Positions 28,951 to 38,984 of a DNA stretch of 64,000 nucleotides are shown here, piece after piece. Position 1 is the first letter of the stretch. Each line of letters opens with the position of its first letter. Origin of the DNA: Phycisphaerae bacterium (GTDB lineage: Bacteria > Planctomycetota > Phycisphaerae > Phycisphaerales > UBA1924); contig JAUIHS010000018.1 of the NCBI GenBank assembly GCA_030432255.1, positions 31,229-95,228 on the forward strand. Reading direction: 5' to 3'. The notes below the pieces were generated by a model. That model worked only from the letters and a program-made list of their open reading frames with translations. It was not told the origin of the DNA and made no database searches. Both the position numbers and the translations under genes were made by a program.

Positions 28951-30048
28951 TTACTGTTGCTGCTTCTTGATTACGCTTCCGGTGTACCGGTTGAATGCCA
29001 CGATCTCCGCGTTGTCGTCAATCCACGCGCTGATCGCATTGACATTGGCATTGCTGAGCACGGTCTGGTCCGACACCGGTGCCCTCGAGAGTTCGGGCCG
29101 CTGGAACCACGGCTGATTGAACCCGCTCTCGGTCTTGAGTCGGTTGATGTCCACCACCGCGAGCATGTTCGCGGCACGCAGACGAATCTCCGCATTGGCC
29201 GTGCCCCTCGGATCACTCGGATTGCGGGGCTTCTCGGGATCAAACGTCCGGTTGTTGTCGACACTCCTCAACTGTGCATTCGACAGGCCCGTCCGCTCAT
29301 CCTCGTACTCGATGTAAAGATCGAGCGTCTCCTCGCCCCGAATCGGCGCACCGGTCACGACGGAGCCGTCAGGGCTGAAGAGGATGCAGAAGGAGTTGGC
29401 ATGCCGCACCGCATCGCGGGCATCGTCAGGGCTGAGATCAGCAGTTCCGCCATCCAGCGCCGCCCACGGGTCCACGAACGCACCGTCGCGACCCTTGAGC
29501 CGCGGCGTGAAGTTGAGTGGGTCATTCCGTGGGAAGATCCACGGCAGGATGTCGGTATTGCGATGGAAGATGCGTTCACCGGCATACCAATGCCACAACT
29601 CTGAATCGAGGCGCTGCTCTGCGACGGTGGTGCCGACATGCGTGAAGGCGAGGGCATAGACCCCGGTGCCGGGCGGCAGTTCCTCGGGGACGGACCCCGG
29701 GATGGGCCGCATGACGGACGCATACGCGCCGCTCCCTGCGGTCGTCAGCGTGCCACCCTGGCTGTTGAGCTGTTCGAGCACCACGATGGTGGAGCGCTCC
29801 GTCTCGACATCAAAGAGGAACGCGACCGCGGTGTGCTGACCGGACTGGATGGCGTGAGCGCGTGCGTTGCCGAGCGTCGCAGTGACAAGGTTGACCGCCG
29901 AGGCATAGTTCGCGGACTCGATGAGGCGCCCGTACGAAGGCACCATGAGCCCGAGCGCGATCACGATGATCGCAACGACGACCAGCAGCTCCAGCAGCGT
30001 GAATGCCGGCTGAGCGAAGCGTCGAATTGTCGAACGGGTCATGGACAT
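28951..30048 (-). CDS. GspH-like prepilin-type protein
   Basis: 365-residue protein with leader MSMTRSTIRRFAQPA and the class III signal FTLLELLVVVAIIVIALGLM, Glu at +5. The following region (MVPSYGRLIESANYASAVNLVTATLGNARAHAIQSGQ) is typical of GspH/FimT pseudopilins. A peptidase cleaving after Ala rather than Gly would be implied by QPA-FTLL, which is uncommon. The ATG was chosen for a GGAA 9 bases upstream; a GTG 15 bases further upstream is possible. It lies among the pseudopilin genes of the operon. Confidence 0.75.
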   Translation of the reverse strand: MSMTRSTIRRFAQPAFTLLELLVVVAIIVIALGLMVPSYGRLIESANYASAVNLVTATLGNARAHAIQSGQHTAVAFLFDVETERSTIVVLEQLNSQGGTLTTAGSGAYASVMRPIPGSVPEELPPGTGVYALAFTHVGTTVAEQRLDSELWHWYAGERIFHRNTDILPWIFPRNDPLNFTPRLKGRDGAFVDPWAALDGGTADLSPDDARDAVRHANSFCILFSPDGSVVTGAPIRGEETLDLYIEYEDERTGLSNAQLRSVDNNRTFDPEKPRNPSDPRGTANAEIRLRAANMLAVVDINRLKTESGFNQPWFQRPELSRAPVSDQTVLSNANVNAISAWIDDNAEIVAFNRYTGSVIKKQQQ

Positions 30049-30090
30049 GTGTGTTCCGATCACGGGGTCGTTACCCCTCAGGAGACTGCG

Positions 30091-30852
30091 TCATGGCAGC
30101 AGGACCGAGGGCACCAGGAAGCCGGTGTCCACGGTGTACGAATAAATGTTGTCCTCGCGCGCCCGGCGCAGGATGTCCTGGATGTCGTCAGAGGCATCCA
30201 GGTCGTCGTAGAAGGCCACGATCTGCTCTTCCTCTTCCGGAAGGCCGTAGAAGGTGTCAGGACCGGATGAGACAAAGTAGGGACGATCGTTGACGCACTG
30301 GCCGTACAGCGCCTGCGCCAGACGGTTGTCGGGATGCACATAAAGGACGAGTTGCTGGAGCGTGACCTCCCAGTCGCTGGTCTGCACCCGCCAGTCTTCA
30401 ATGGCCCAGGAGTCCACCACGGAGGGCTGCTGCTGAAGGAGGTTGTCGGCATCGTCCGTGGACTCCGGAGTCAGAGTCAGGAAGCGAGCGTTGATGCCGG
30501 AGATGATCTCGTCCGCAGCGCCGATGCCCCGCACCTGCGCGAAGAAGACCGAGACGTCCGGGTAGCGGGAATGATCGACGCCCATGAACGTCTCGAGACG
30601 GTTGCTCGAGCCGGGGACCTGGTCATAGTTGGCGGCGATGTACGTCGGCACGCGCCCCTGCTCGACGATGAACTCCTCGAGTACGCGGTCCAGGGATGTG
30701 AGCAGCCCCTTCGTCTGCTTCGCACGCTGGTTGCTGAAGACCGCTGAGCCGGCGCCCACGACGAGGGCGGCCAGCACGACGATGATCGCCACCGCGGTGA
30801 GGATCTCGACCATGGTCATGCCGCGACGTCTTGTATGCAGGCAGCGGATCAT
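30091..30852 (-). CDS. GspG-like prepilin-type protein
   Basis: 253-residue pseudopilin. The leader MIRCLHTRRRG is followed by MTMVEILTAVAIIVVLAAL, where Met replaces Phe at +1 and Glu is at +5. The next segment resembles major pseudopilins of type II secretion systems. Its start codon overlaps the stop of the preceding pseudopilin gene by the ATGA arrangement (bases 30849-30852), so the two are translationally coupled. The function of the exported domain is not evident. Confidence 0.72.
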   Translation of the reverse strand: MIRCLHTRRRGMTMVEILTAVAIIVVLAALVVGAGSAVFSNQRAKQTKGLLTSLDRVLEEFIVEQGRVPTYIAANYDQVPGSSNRLETFMGVDHSRYPDVSVFFAQVRGIGAADEIISGINARFLTLTPESTDDADNLLQQQPSVVDSWAIEDWRVQTSDWEVTLQQLVLYVHPDNRLAQALYGQCVNDRPYFVSSGPDTFYGLPEEEEQIVAFYDDLDASDDIQDILRRAREDNIYSYTVDTGFLVPSVLLP

Positions 30853-31805
30853 GGGATGTACCTCACGTTGCTGTCGAGGTCCCGCTTCAGCGCGACGAAG
30901 TCCTCGTCGGTGAGCGTGGAGGGATCGAGACCGGAACTGATGTTCCCGATGTCGCCGAAGCGCGGCACGGGGTTGCCGGCGCCGTCCGTTTCGCTGGGCT
31001 CACCCGCTGACAGCAGGGCGTAACCGGCGTTCAGCACCCCCACTTCCCGATCCCACACCGGGTCGCCACCATTCAGGCGCTGCGCCTCGACGGCCTCCGG
31101 GGAACGAATCTCGATGGGAATGTGACGCACGGACTGTTCCGTTTCACCGGCAACGCGCACCGTGGTCTGCCAGTTGCTGTAGTACCGGATCGTCTGACCC
31201 CATGGATCCGTGAAGCGATAGAGACCCGTGTCGTCGTCGCGCTCGATGAAGTCCTCGGCAACGCTCAGGCTGAGATAGGGACCGTAGGTCCGCCCGGTGG
31301 TGGTCACGTAACCGGCACGCCCGTCGTCCGGCGTCATGCCATCCGAGGCACCATCCTCGATGCCCCAGAACCGATCGGGACCGGGATCGCGGAAGCCGGG
31401 ACCCTTGAGCCCGTCGTCTTCCTCTTCATCCGGCACCCCGTCACCGTTGGTATCGCCGAGACCGAGCAGGTAGATGCCGAGCGAATACTCGCTGCTGTAG
31501 CGGGCATCACGCAACTCATCGACGACCCGGCGGGCCGGGAACGATGTCTCCGGTCGCACGTACTGGTTGCTGTTGGTCGGCGTGAGCACCGGCGGGTAGT
31601 AGTTGAAGTCGTTGTTGAAGGCCTCCACCGCCTGCGCGATGGTCTGCAACTGACGACCCGCCATGGTCTTGCGGGTCGCGGAGAAGGCGCCGCTGAAGGC
31701 GGCCAGCAGCAGGGCCAGCAACAGCCCGACGATGACGATGACGACAAGCAGTTCGACCAGGGTGAACCCGCCGCGTCTCGAATTGTGAGCGTCGCGATGG
31801 TTCAT
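30849..31805 (-). CDS. GspG-like prepilin-type protein
   Basis: 318-residue pseudopilin with leader MNHRDAHNSRRGG and FTLVELLVVIVIVGLLLALL, a textbook prepilin-peptidase site. The helix continues with AAFSGAFSATRKTMAGRQLQTIAQAVEAF, and the FNYYPPVL and LLGLGDTNGDGVPDEEEDDG region includes an acidic, calcium-loop-like D-x-N-x-D-G segment reminiscent of the Ca site in GspG. Its start overlaps the stop of the pilC-like gene by 4 bases and its stop overlaps the next pseudopilin start by 4 bases, so it is tightly coupled in the operon. It is the best candidate for the major pseudopilin. Confidence 0.8.
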   Translation of the reverse strand: MNHRDAHNSRRGGFTLVELLVVIVIVGLLLALLLAAFSGAFSATRKTMAGRQLQTIAQAVEAFNNDFNYYPPVLTPTNSNQYVRPETSFPARRVVDELRDARYSSEYSLGIYLLGLGDTNGDGVPDEEEDDGLKGPGFRDPGPDRFWGIEDGASDGMTPDDGRAGYVTTTGRTYGPYLSLSVAEDFIERDDDTGLYRFTDPWGQTIRYYSNWQTTVRVAGETEQSVRHIPIEIRSPEAVEAQRLNGGDPVWDREVGVLNAGYALLSAGEPSETDGAGNPVPRFGDIGNISSGLDPSTLTDEDFVALKRDLDSNVRYIP

Positions 31806-33097
31806 CCGTTGAGCTTCTCGATCATGGCAATCATGGGGAGGAACATGGCAACCACGATGGTGCCGACGATGCCGCCCAGCACGATGACCAGGAGGGGTTC
31901 GATGAGGGAGACAAGGGCCGCGACCGCAACATCGACCTCTTCGTCGTAGTTGTCAGCGATCTTCATGAGCATGGAATCGAGATCACCCGTTTCCTCACCC
32001 ACGTCGATCATGTTCACGACGATGGCGTCGCACGTCTTGGATGCACGCAGCGGCTCGGCGAAGGACTCACCCTCACGCACCGAGTCATGCACCTTGCCCA
32101 GTGCCTTCTCGAAGACGTAGTTGCCCGACGTCTCCTTGGTGATGGTCACCGCTTCAAGGATGGGAACACCGGCGGCCACGAGGGTGCCGAGCGTTCGCGT
32201 GAAGCGGGCGATCACCGTCTTGCGGATCAGCTTCCCCACCACCGGCATGTACAGCACGATGGTGTCCGTGGACGCACGCCCCGGATTGGTCATGCGGATC
32301 AGCTTGAAGAAGATGAAGATCGCGAAAGGCGCCACGATCACGTAGATCACGCCGGGCACCGCCATGGCGCCGGGCGTCGGATAGTTGCCCGCCACCCACG
32401 CACTCGCGTTGGTGAGCATGACCGTCAGCGCGGGGAGCTCCACACCGAAGTCGGCGAAGATCTCCTTGAACTTCGGAATGATGAAGTACATGATGCCCGC
32501 CACGATGAAGATCGCGACCACGATGACCGCGATCGGATAGATCATGGCACCGACGATCTTGCGCTTCAGACGCTGCGCCTTTTCCATGAACTCGGCCAGG
32601 CGCTGGAGAATGACGTCCAGCACACCACCGACTTCACCCGCCGCCACCATCTTGCAGTACAGCGTGTCAAACGCCTTGGGGTGACGCGACATCGCCTCGG
32701 ACAGCGATGAACCACCCTCGACGTCCTCGACCACGCCCAGCAGCGTGTACTTGAGCTTCCCCGGCTTCTGCTGCGCCTCGAGAATCTGGAGCGAACGCAG
32801 CAGCGGCAGACCGGCATCCTGAAGCGTGGACAACTGGCGGGTGAAGACCGTCAGGTGCTTCTTCCGCACCTTGCCGATCGAGATCCCGCCGCCCTTCTTC
32901 TTTTTCTTCTGCGGCGCCGTCAGCGCATCGCCGTCACCACCACGTGATGCTTTCTTGACACGCTGCTCGCGTACCGACGTCGGGAAGTAACCCTGCAGCT
33001 TGATGCGCTGGATCGCCTCGTCACTCGACGCGGCCTCAACCACACCCTTCTGCTGCTTCCCCGCCTTGTCCAGTGCCTCGTATTGAAAGGTCGGCAT
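31802..33097 (-). CDS. pilC: PilC/GspF inner-membrane platform protein
   Basis: 431-residue platform protein of type IV pili / type II secretion. It starts MPTFQYEALDKAGKQQKGVVEA, the conserved GspF N-terminus, then two copies of the T2SSF domain (about residues 85-205 and 290-415) with motifs FTRQLSTLQDAGLPLLRSL and FTRTLGTLVAAGVPILEAV. Three to four membrane helices are visible (AMIYPIAVIVVAIFIVAGIM, the central segment around GVIYVIVAPFAIFIFF, and the last LLVIVLGGIVGTIVVAMFL). It carries a lysine-rich linker (KKKKK near residue 65). It is coupled to the next pseudopilin gene by a 4-base overlap. Confidence 0.95.
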   Translation of the reverse strand: MPTFQYEALDKAGKQQKGVVEAASSDEAIQRIKLQGYFPTSVREQRVKKASRGGDGDALTAPQKKKKKGGGISIGKVRKKHLTVFTRQLSTLQDAGLPLLRSLQILEAQQKPGKLKYTLLGVVEDVEGGSSLSEAMSRHPKAFDTLYCKMVAAGEVGGVLDVILQRLAEFMEKAQRLKRKIVGAMIYPIAVIVVAIFIVAGIMYFIIPKFKEIFADFGVELPALTVMLTNASAWVAGNYPTPGAMAVPGVIYVIVAPFAIFIFFKLIRMTNPGRASTDTIVLYMPVVGKLIRKTVIARFTRTLGTLVAAGVPILEAVTITKETSGNYVFEKALGKVHDSVREGESFAEPLRASKTCDAIVVNMIDVGEETGDLDSMLMKIADNYDEEVDVAVAALVSLIEPLLVIVLGGIVGTIVVAMFLPMIAMIEKLNG

Positions 33098-33171
33098 GCC
33101 TCACTCCGTGTGATCCGCTCCGCGGATCAGAATCTCCAGGTCTCGTTCGACGCCCATCTGACGCGTACTGA

Positions 33172-34926
<1,755 letters not shown>

Positions 34927-35124
34927 CCGATTGCCTTCTTTCACACTCATTGCGCTGGGAGATCGCGCACAACTACCGATCTCTTCGATAGTTAGACCAC
35001 CTCGGATCCGTTTCCGCAACCCGGATCCGAGCAAACTAGACGTTACGCCACCAGGTTTTCAGGACAAATTGAGCTTGATGAAGCCAATTTCCTGATTCGT
35101 CCGGTCGATGTCCGGTCCGACGCC

Positions 35125-36252
35125 TCAAGCCTCCTCAGTCACCCCTTCCTCGGGCAGATCCCACTCGGATCGACCGATCTGACGACCGAGTTTGTGCACC
35201 CGGTCGGTCAGCGAGGCGGGGTTCTTGGCCTTGTCCACCATCTCCTCGGCGGCGATCATGCCGCGGGTGTACAGGGACCACAGGTGCTCATCGAGGAGCT
35301 GCATACCGAACTTCTTCCCGGTCTGGATGGCCGAGTCGATGCGGAAACTCTTGTTGTCACGGATCAGGTTCGCAATGGCCGGCGTCACGACCAGGAACTC
35401 GTACGCGGCGACCATGCCCTTCACATCCACGCGTGTCAGGAGGACCTGCGAGAGGACGCAGATGAGGGCGGTCGAAAGCTGGACCCGGATCTGGTTCTGC
35501 TGCGTCACGGGGAAGGCGTCCACCACACGGTCAATCGTCTTGGCCGCACCCGTCGTGTGGAGGGTACCGAACACAAGGTGACCGGTTTCGGCGGCGCGGA
35601 TGGCGGCCTCGATGGTCTCAAGGTCTCGCATTTCACCCACGAGGATGCAGTCGGGGTCCTGACGCAGGGCTCGCCTCAGGGCCTCGGCGAAGTCGGGAAC
35701 GTCCGTACCCACTTCACGCTGATTGACGATGCTCTTCTTGTGGTAGTGGTAGTACTCGATGGGATCTTCCATCGTGATGAGGTGACGCTCGAAGTTTGTG
35801 TTGATGTAGTCGAGCATCGTGGCAAGCGACGTGGTCTTGCCGGAACCGGTCGGACCGGTCACAAGGAAGAGACCTCGGGGACGTCGGATCAGTTCCTTGC
35901 ACATCTCCGGCAGACCGATCTGCTCGAAGGTGAGCAGGCGGTTGGGGATGAGACGACAGACGATCGCGAGGTCGCCGCGTTGCCGGAAGACGGACACTCG
36001 GAAGCGGGCCTCGGTGCCATAAGCGAAACCGAAGTCGCAGGTGCCGACCTCCTGGAGTTCCTGCTGGGAGCGTTCGGCGGTGATGGCCTTCATGAGGGTC
36101 ACCATGTCATCTGAATCGAGGACCTTGGTATCGAGATTCTTGAGACCGCCGTGGAGGCGGAGGGTCGGCTTCCGACCGACGGTCAGGTGAAGGTCGCTCG
36201 CGCCGAGTTTGATGACCGTGTCCAGGAGTCGGTCGATCTGCATGGTGGACAT
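35125..36252 (-). CDS. pilT: PilT-type retraction ATPase
   Basis: 375-residue hexameric ATPase of the PilT/PilU class, which depolymerises type IV pili and drives twitching motility. It has the PilT N-terminus (LGASDLHLTVGRKPTLRLHG), Walker A GPTGSGKTT at residues 133-141, an Asp box (LITMEDPIEYYHYHKKSIVNQREVG), Walker B (DCILVGEMRDLETI) and the His box (GHLVFGTLHTTGA). AYEFLV replaces the usual A-x-EIL-V block of PilT, which is a conservative change. Its presence argues that the operon builds a retractable pilus rather than only a type II secretion pseudopilus. Confidence 0.94.
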   Translation of the reverse strand: MSTMQIDRLLDTVIKLGASDLHLTVGRKPTLRLHGGLKNLDTKVLDSDDMVTLMKAITAERSQQELQEVGTCDFGFAYGTEARFRVSVFRQRGDLAIVCRLIPNRLLTFEQIGLPEMCKELIRRPRGLFLVTGPTGSGKTTSLATMLDYINTNFERHLITMEDPIEYYHYHKKSIVNQREVGTDVPDFAEALRRALRQDPDCILVGEMRDLETIEAAIRAAETGHLVFGTLHTTGAAKTIDRVVDAFPVTQQNQIRVQLSTALICVLSQVLLTRVDVKGMVAAYEFLVVTPAIANLIRDNKSFRIDSAIQTGKKFGMQLLDEHLWSLYTRGMIAAEEMVDKAKNPASLTDRVHKLGRQIGRSEWDLPEEGVTEEA

Positions 36253-36308
36253 GGTTGCTGCCTTTCAGGCGGCTGGGCCGCCGGGGTGTCATACGTCTCT
36301 GAATACCG

Positions 36309-38039
36309 TCACTCGCCGGGTTCGCCGAGCCCTTCGACCTGCGCGATTCGGGCGACTTCGGCGGGCGATGTGACGCCCTTGAGAATCTTGAGCTTGCCGT
36401 CTTCGAGTAGTGACCGCATGCCGCTGCTGATGGCAGCCTTGCGGATCTGTTCCACCGGGGCGGTGTTGAATGCGAGGTCGCGGATCTCGGAGTTCAGGGT
36501 CATCAGTTCGAAGATGGCCTTTCGACCCCGGTAGCCGGCGCCGTTGCACTGCTCGCACCCGATGGGCTTGTAGATGGTGTTGGTCGCCATCTCCTCGCGC
36601 GAGATGTCCGTCAGCCGCAGGAACTTCGGATCCGGATTGGGATCCGCCTCCCGGCAATTCTCACACAGCACACGAATGAGACGCTGACCCATGACGGCCT
36701 GAATGGACGACGCCACGAGGAATGGCTTCACACCCATGTCGATGAGTCGGGTGATGGCTGACGGTGCATCATTGGTGTGGAGGGTCGAGAAGACGAGGTG
36801 ACCGGTGAGTGCCGCCTGGATCGCGACCTCCGCCACTTCCTTGTCTCGAATTTCACCCACGAGGATGATGTTCGGCGCCTGGCGAAGCATGGAGCGCAGC
36901 ACGCGCGCGAATGACAGACCGATACTCTCGCGCACCTGGCACTGGTTGATGCCGGCGAACGCATACTCGATCGGGTCTTCAGCGGTGATGATCTTCTTGT
37001 CAGGACGGTTCAAAACGTCGAGCGCCGAGTAGAGCGTGGTCGTCTTGCCCGAACCCGTCGGCCCGGTCACGAGGAAGATGCCGTTGGGCCTTCTGATGAT
37101 CTTGTTGAAGATCTCGAGGTTGTCCGCTTCAAAGCCCAGGTTCTCAAGACCGATACGCACCGAGTCGGGCCGAAGAATACGCAGCACGATCGACTCGCCG
37201 TGGTAGGCGGGGCATGCCGAAACACGGAAGTCGATGAAGTAGTCTTCGTACGGCAGCTTGATGCGGCCGTCCTGCGGCACACGCTTCTCGGAGATGTTCA
37301 TGCCGGCCATCAGCTTGAAGCGGGCCAGCACGGCGTTCTGCATGCGCTTGGGCAGGTTGTCACGCTCGATGCAGACGCCATCGATGCGATAGCGCAGGCG
37401 GACGCGATCCATCATCGGTTCAACGTGAATATCTGATGCACGCATCTTGACGGCTTCAAGAATGATGCGCGTGCACAACTTGATGATCGGTGCCGACTCG
37501 GCCGCCTGGTCGATGGAAGCATCCATCGACTTGTCAACGGAACGGTCAACCGAGCGGTCGATGGAGTCGGTGACGAGCGACTCGCTCGTGTCGACCATGC
37601 GCGTGCCGCCCATCTTCTGATCAATGTAGACCTTGATGCGCCCCTTCGAAGCCAGGATCGGGTCGACTTCCGTGTTCAGGCGGAAGCGCAGCATGTCGAG
37701 CATCTCGAGATCCTTGGGATCATGCACGACCAGCTTGAGACGACCACGCTCCTTGCCGATGGGCAGCACCATGTGCTTGCGGATCAACTCTTCCGGGATC
37801 AGCTTGGTGTCGATCTTCGCCTGGACGGAATCGTCCATCGGATCCACGTAGGGCAGCCGGAACTGGGACGCCAGCGCCTGTACCACCTGCTCGTCCTTCG
37901 CCGAACCCTGCTCGATCAGCATCTCGCCGAGCTTGCGGCCCTCTGCACGTGCCGCCTTCAGACCTTCGAGCACCTGCTTCTCGGTGACCGCGCCGGTCTC
38001 AACCAGAATCTCTCCGAGTCGCTTGCGGGATTTCCCCAT
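36309..38039 (-). CDS. PilB/GspE-type assembly ATPase (copy 2)
   Basis: 576-residue ATPase, first gene of the operon and a diverged paralogue of the copy at 33172-34926. The N-terminal MshEN-like domain covers residues 6-140. A linker at 159-177 consists of S-[IVM]-D-x tetrapeptides (SIDR, SVDR, SVDK, SMDA, SIDQ), absent from the other copy. The core has RASDIHVEP, Walker A GPTGSGKTTT from 326, the Asp box ITAEDPIEYAF, Walker B NIILVGEIRDKEVAE and tetracysteine C-x2-C…C-x2-C (CENC…CEQC). Both copies appear catalytically intact. Two assembly ATPases plus PilT suggest two assembly modes sharing one platform. Confidence 0.93.
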   Translation of the reverse strand: MGKSRKRLGEILVETGAVTEKQVLEGLKAARAEGRKLGEMLIEQGSAKDEQVVQALASQFRLPYVDPMDDSVQAKIDTKLIPEELIRKHMVLPIGKERGRLKLVVHDPKDLEMLDMLRFRLNTEVDPILASKGRIKVYIDQKMGGTRMVDTSESLVTDSIDRSVDRSVDKSMDASIDQAAESAPIIKLCTRIILEAVKMRASDIHVEPMMDRVRLRYRIDGVCIERDNLPKRMQNAVLARFKLMAGMNISEKRVPQDGRIKLPYEDYFIDFRVSACPAYHGESIVLRILRPDSVRIGLENLGFEADNLEIFNKIIRRPNGIFLVTGPTGSGKTTTLYSALDVLNRPDKKIITAEDPIEYAFAGINQCQVRESIGLSFARVLRSMLRQAPNIILVGEIRDKEVAEVAIQAALTGHLVFSTLHTNDAPSAITRLIDMGVKPFLVASSIQAVMGQRLIRVLCENCREADPNPDPKFLRLTDISREEMATNTIYKPIGCEQCNGAGYRGRKAIFELMTLNSEIRDLAFNTAPVEQIRKAAISSGMRSLLEDGKLKILKGVTSPAEVARIAQVEGLGEPGE

Positions 38040-38262
38040 CCGTTCGTCCGTTCCATTCTCGCCCCGGGACTCCGGGGCGCTTCGTCAACTGCTTCAGTGC
38101 CGCCCGGCCACGGGGCCTGACGGTCCGGCAAGCACGCCGGGCCCGCCATTATGGAGGGTTCGCCGACGCGCCACAACGTTCCCGGAAGGCTCATCCGTGA
38201 CCAGATGGGATACGCCTCATGCGAGTCCCTCAGACACCGACGCCATGTACCATACCTTACGC

Positions 38263-38958
38263 ATGTCAGCCGACTCCACATCGACGCACATTCCCGGACC
38301 GGGATCAGACAGACCAGCACTCCTGGTCACCGCCGGACCAACGCACGAACCCCTCGATGCCGTCCGATACCTCGCCAATCGATCCTCAGGAAGACTCGGC
38401 ATCGCACTCGCCGAGCACGCCGCGGCAGCCCTCCAGTGGCCCACCACCCTGCTCCTCGGACCGACCCCCCGCGAACCGACCCATACGGCCGTCAACTGCA
38501 TCCGGTTCCAGACCACGGCTGATTTACAGGTTCTGTTGCAACAACATCTTCCAACCTGCGACCTGCTGGTGATGGCGGCGGCCGTTGCCGACTTCCGGCC
38601 GAAGCGCGCGGCGGCCCCGACCGAGAAGGTTCGACGAAGCGGTGCCGGACTGTCGCTCGAACTGGAGTCGACGCCGGACCTGCTGGCGATGTGCTCCCAG
38701 ATGCGTCAACCGGGACAGACACTGGTCGGCTTCGCGCTGGAACCCCGGGAGCGCATGCTGGCGTCAGCGCGCGAGAAACTGGCGCGCAAGGGCGTCGATG
38801 CGATCGTGGCCAACCCGCTGGAGACGATGGATGCGGATTCGGTCGAGGCGACGATCGTGACCGCCGACGCCGAACGGCCAACGCCGGGTGTCATGAGCAA
38901 GGCGGACTTCGCGCCGTGGCTGCTGACGGAGTTGCTGCGAATCCACGCGGCGACCTGA
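38263..38958 (+). CDS. coaB: Stand-alone phosphopantothenate-cysteine ligase domain (CoaB)
   Basis: 231-residue protein containing only the CoaB half of the usual CoaBC fusion. CoaB ligates 4'-phosphopantothenate with cysteine in coenzyme A synthesis. The nucleotide/substrate signature VTAGPTHEPLDAVRYLANRSSGRLG is near residue 20, DLLVMAAAVADFRP in the middle, then the K-x-[KR]R-SG-x-GLSLELESTPDLL motif and VGFALE. A CoaC flavoprotein domain is absent. The ATG followed by SADSTS was chosen; another ATG 18 bases upstream is possible, and neither has a clear ribosome site. It stands divergently from the pilus operon. Confidence 0.85.
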   Translation: MSADSTSTHIPGPGSDRPALLVTAGPTHEPLDAVRYLANRSSGRLGIALAEHAAAALQWPTTLLLGPTPREPTHTAVNCIRFQTTADLQVLLQQHLPTCDLLVMAAAVADFRPKRAAAPTEKVRRSGAGLSLELESTPDLLAMCSQMRQPGQTLVGFALEPRERMLASAREKLARKGVDAIVANPLETMDADSVEATIVTADAERPTPGVMSKADFAPWLLTELLRIHAAT

Positions 38959-38984
38959 GCTCAGCCCCGGCCTCGAAATGCTGA

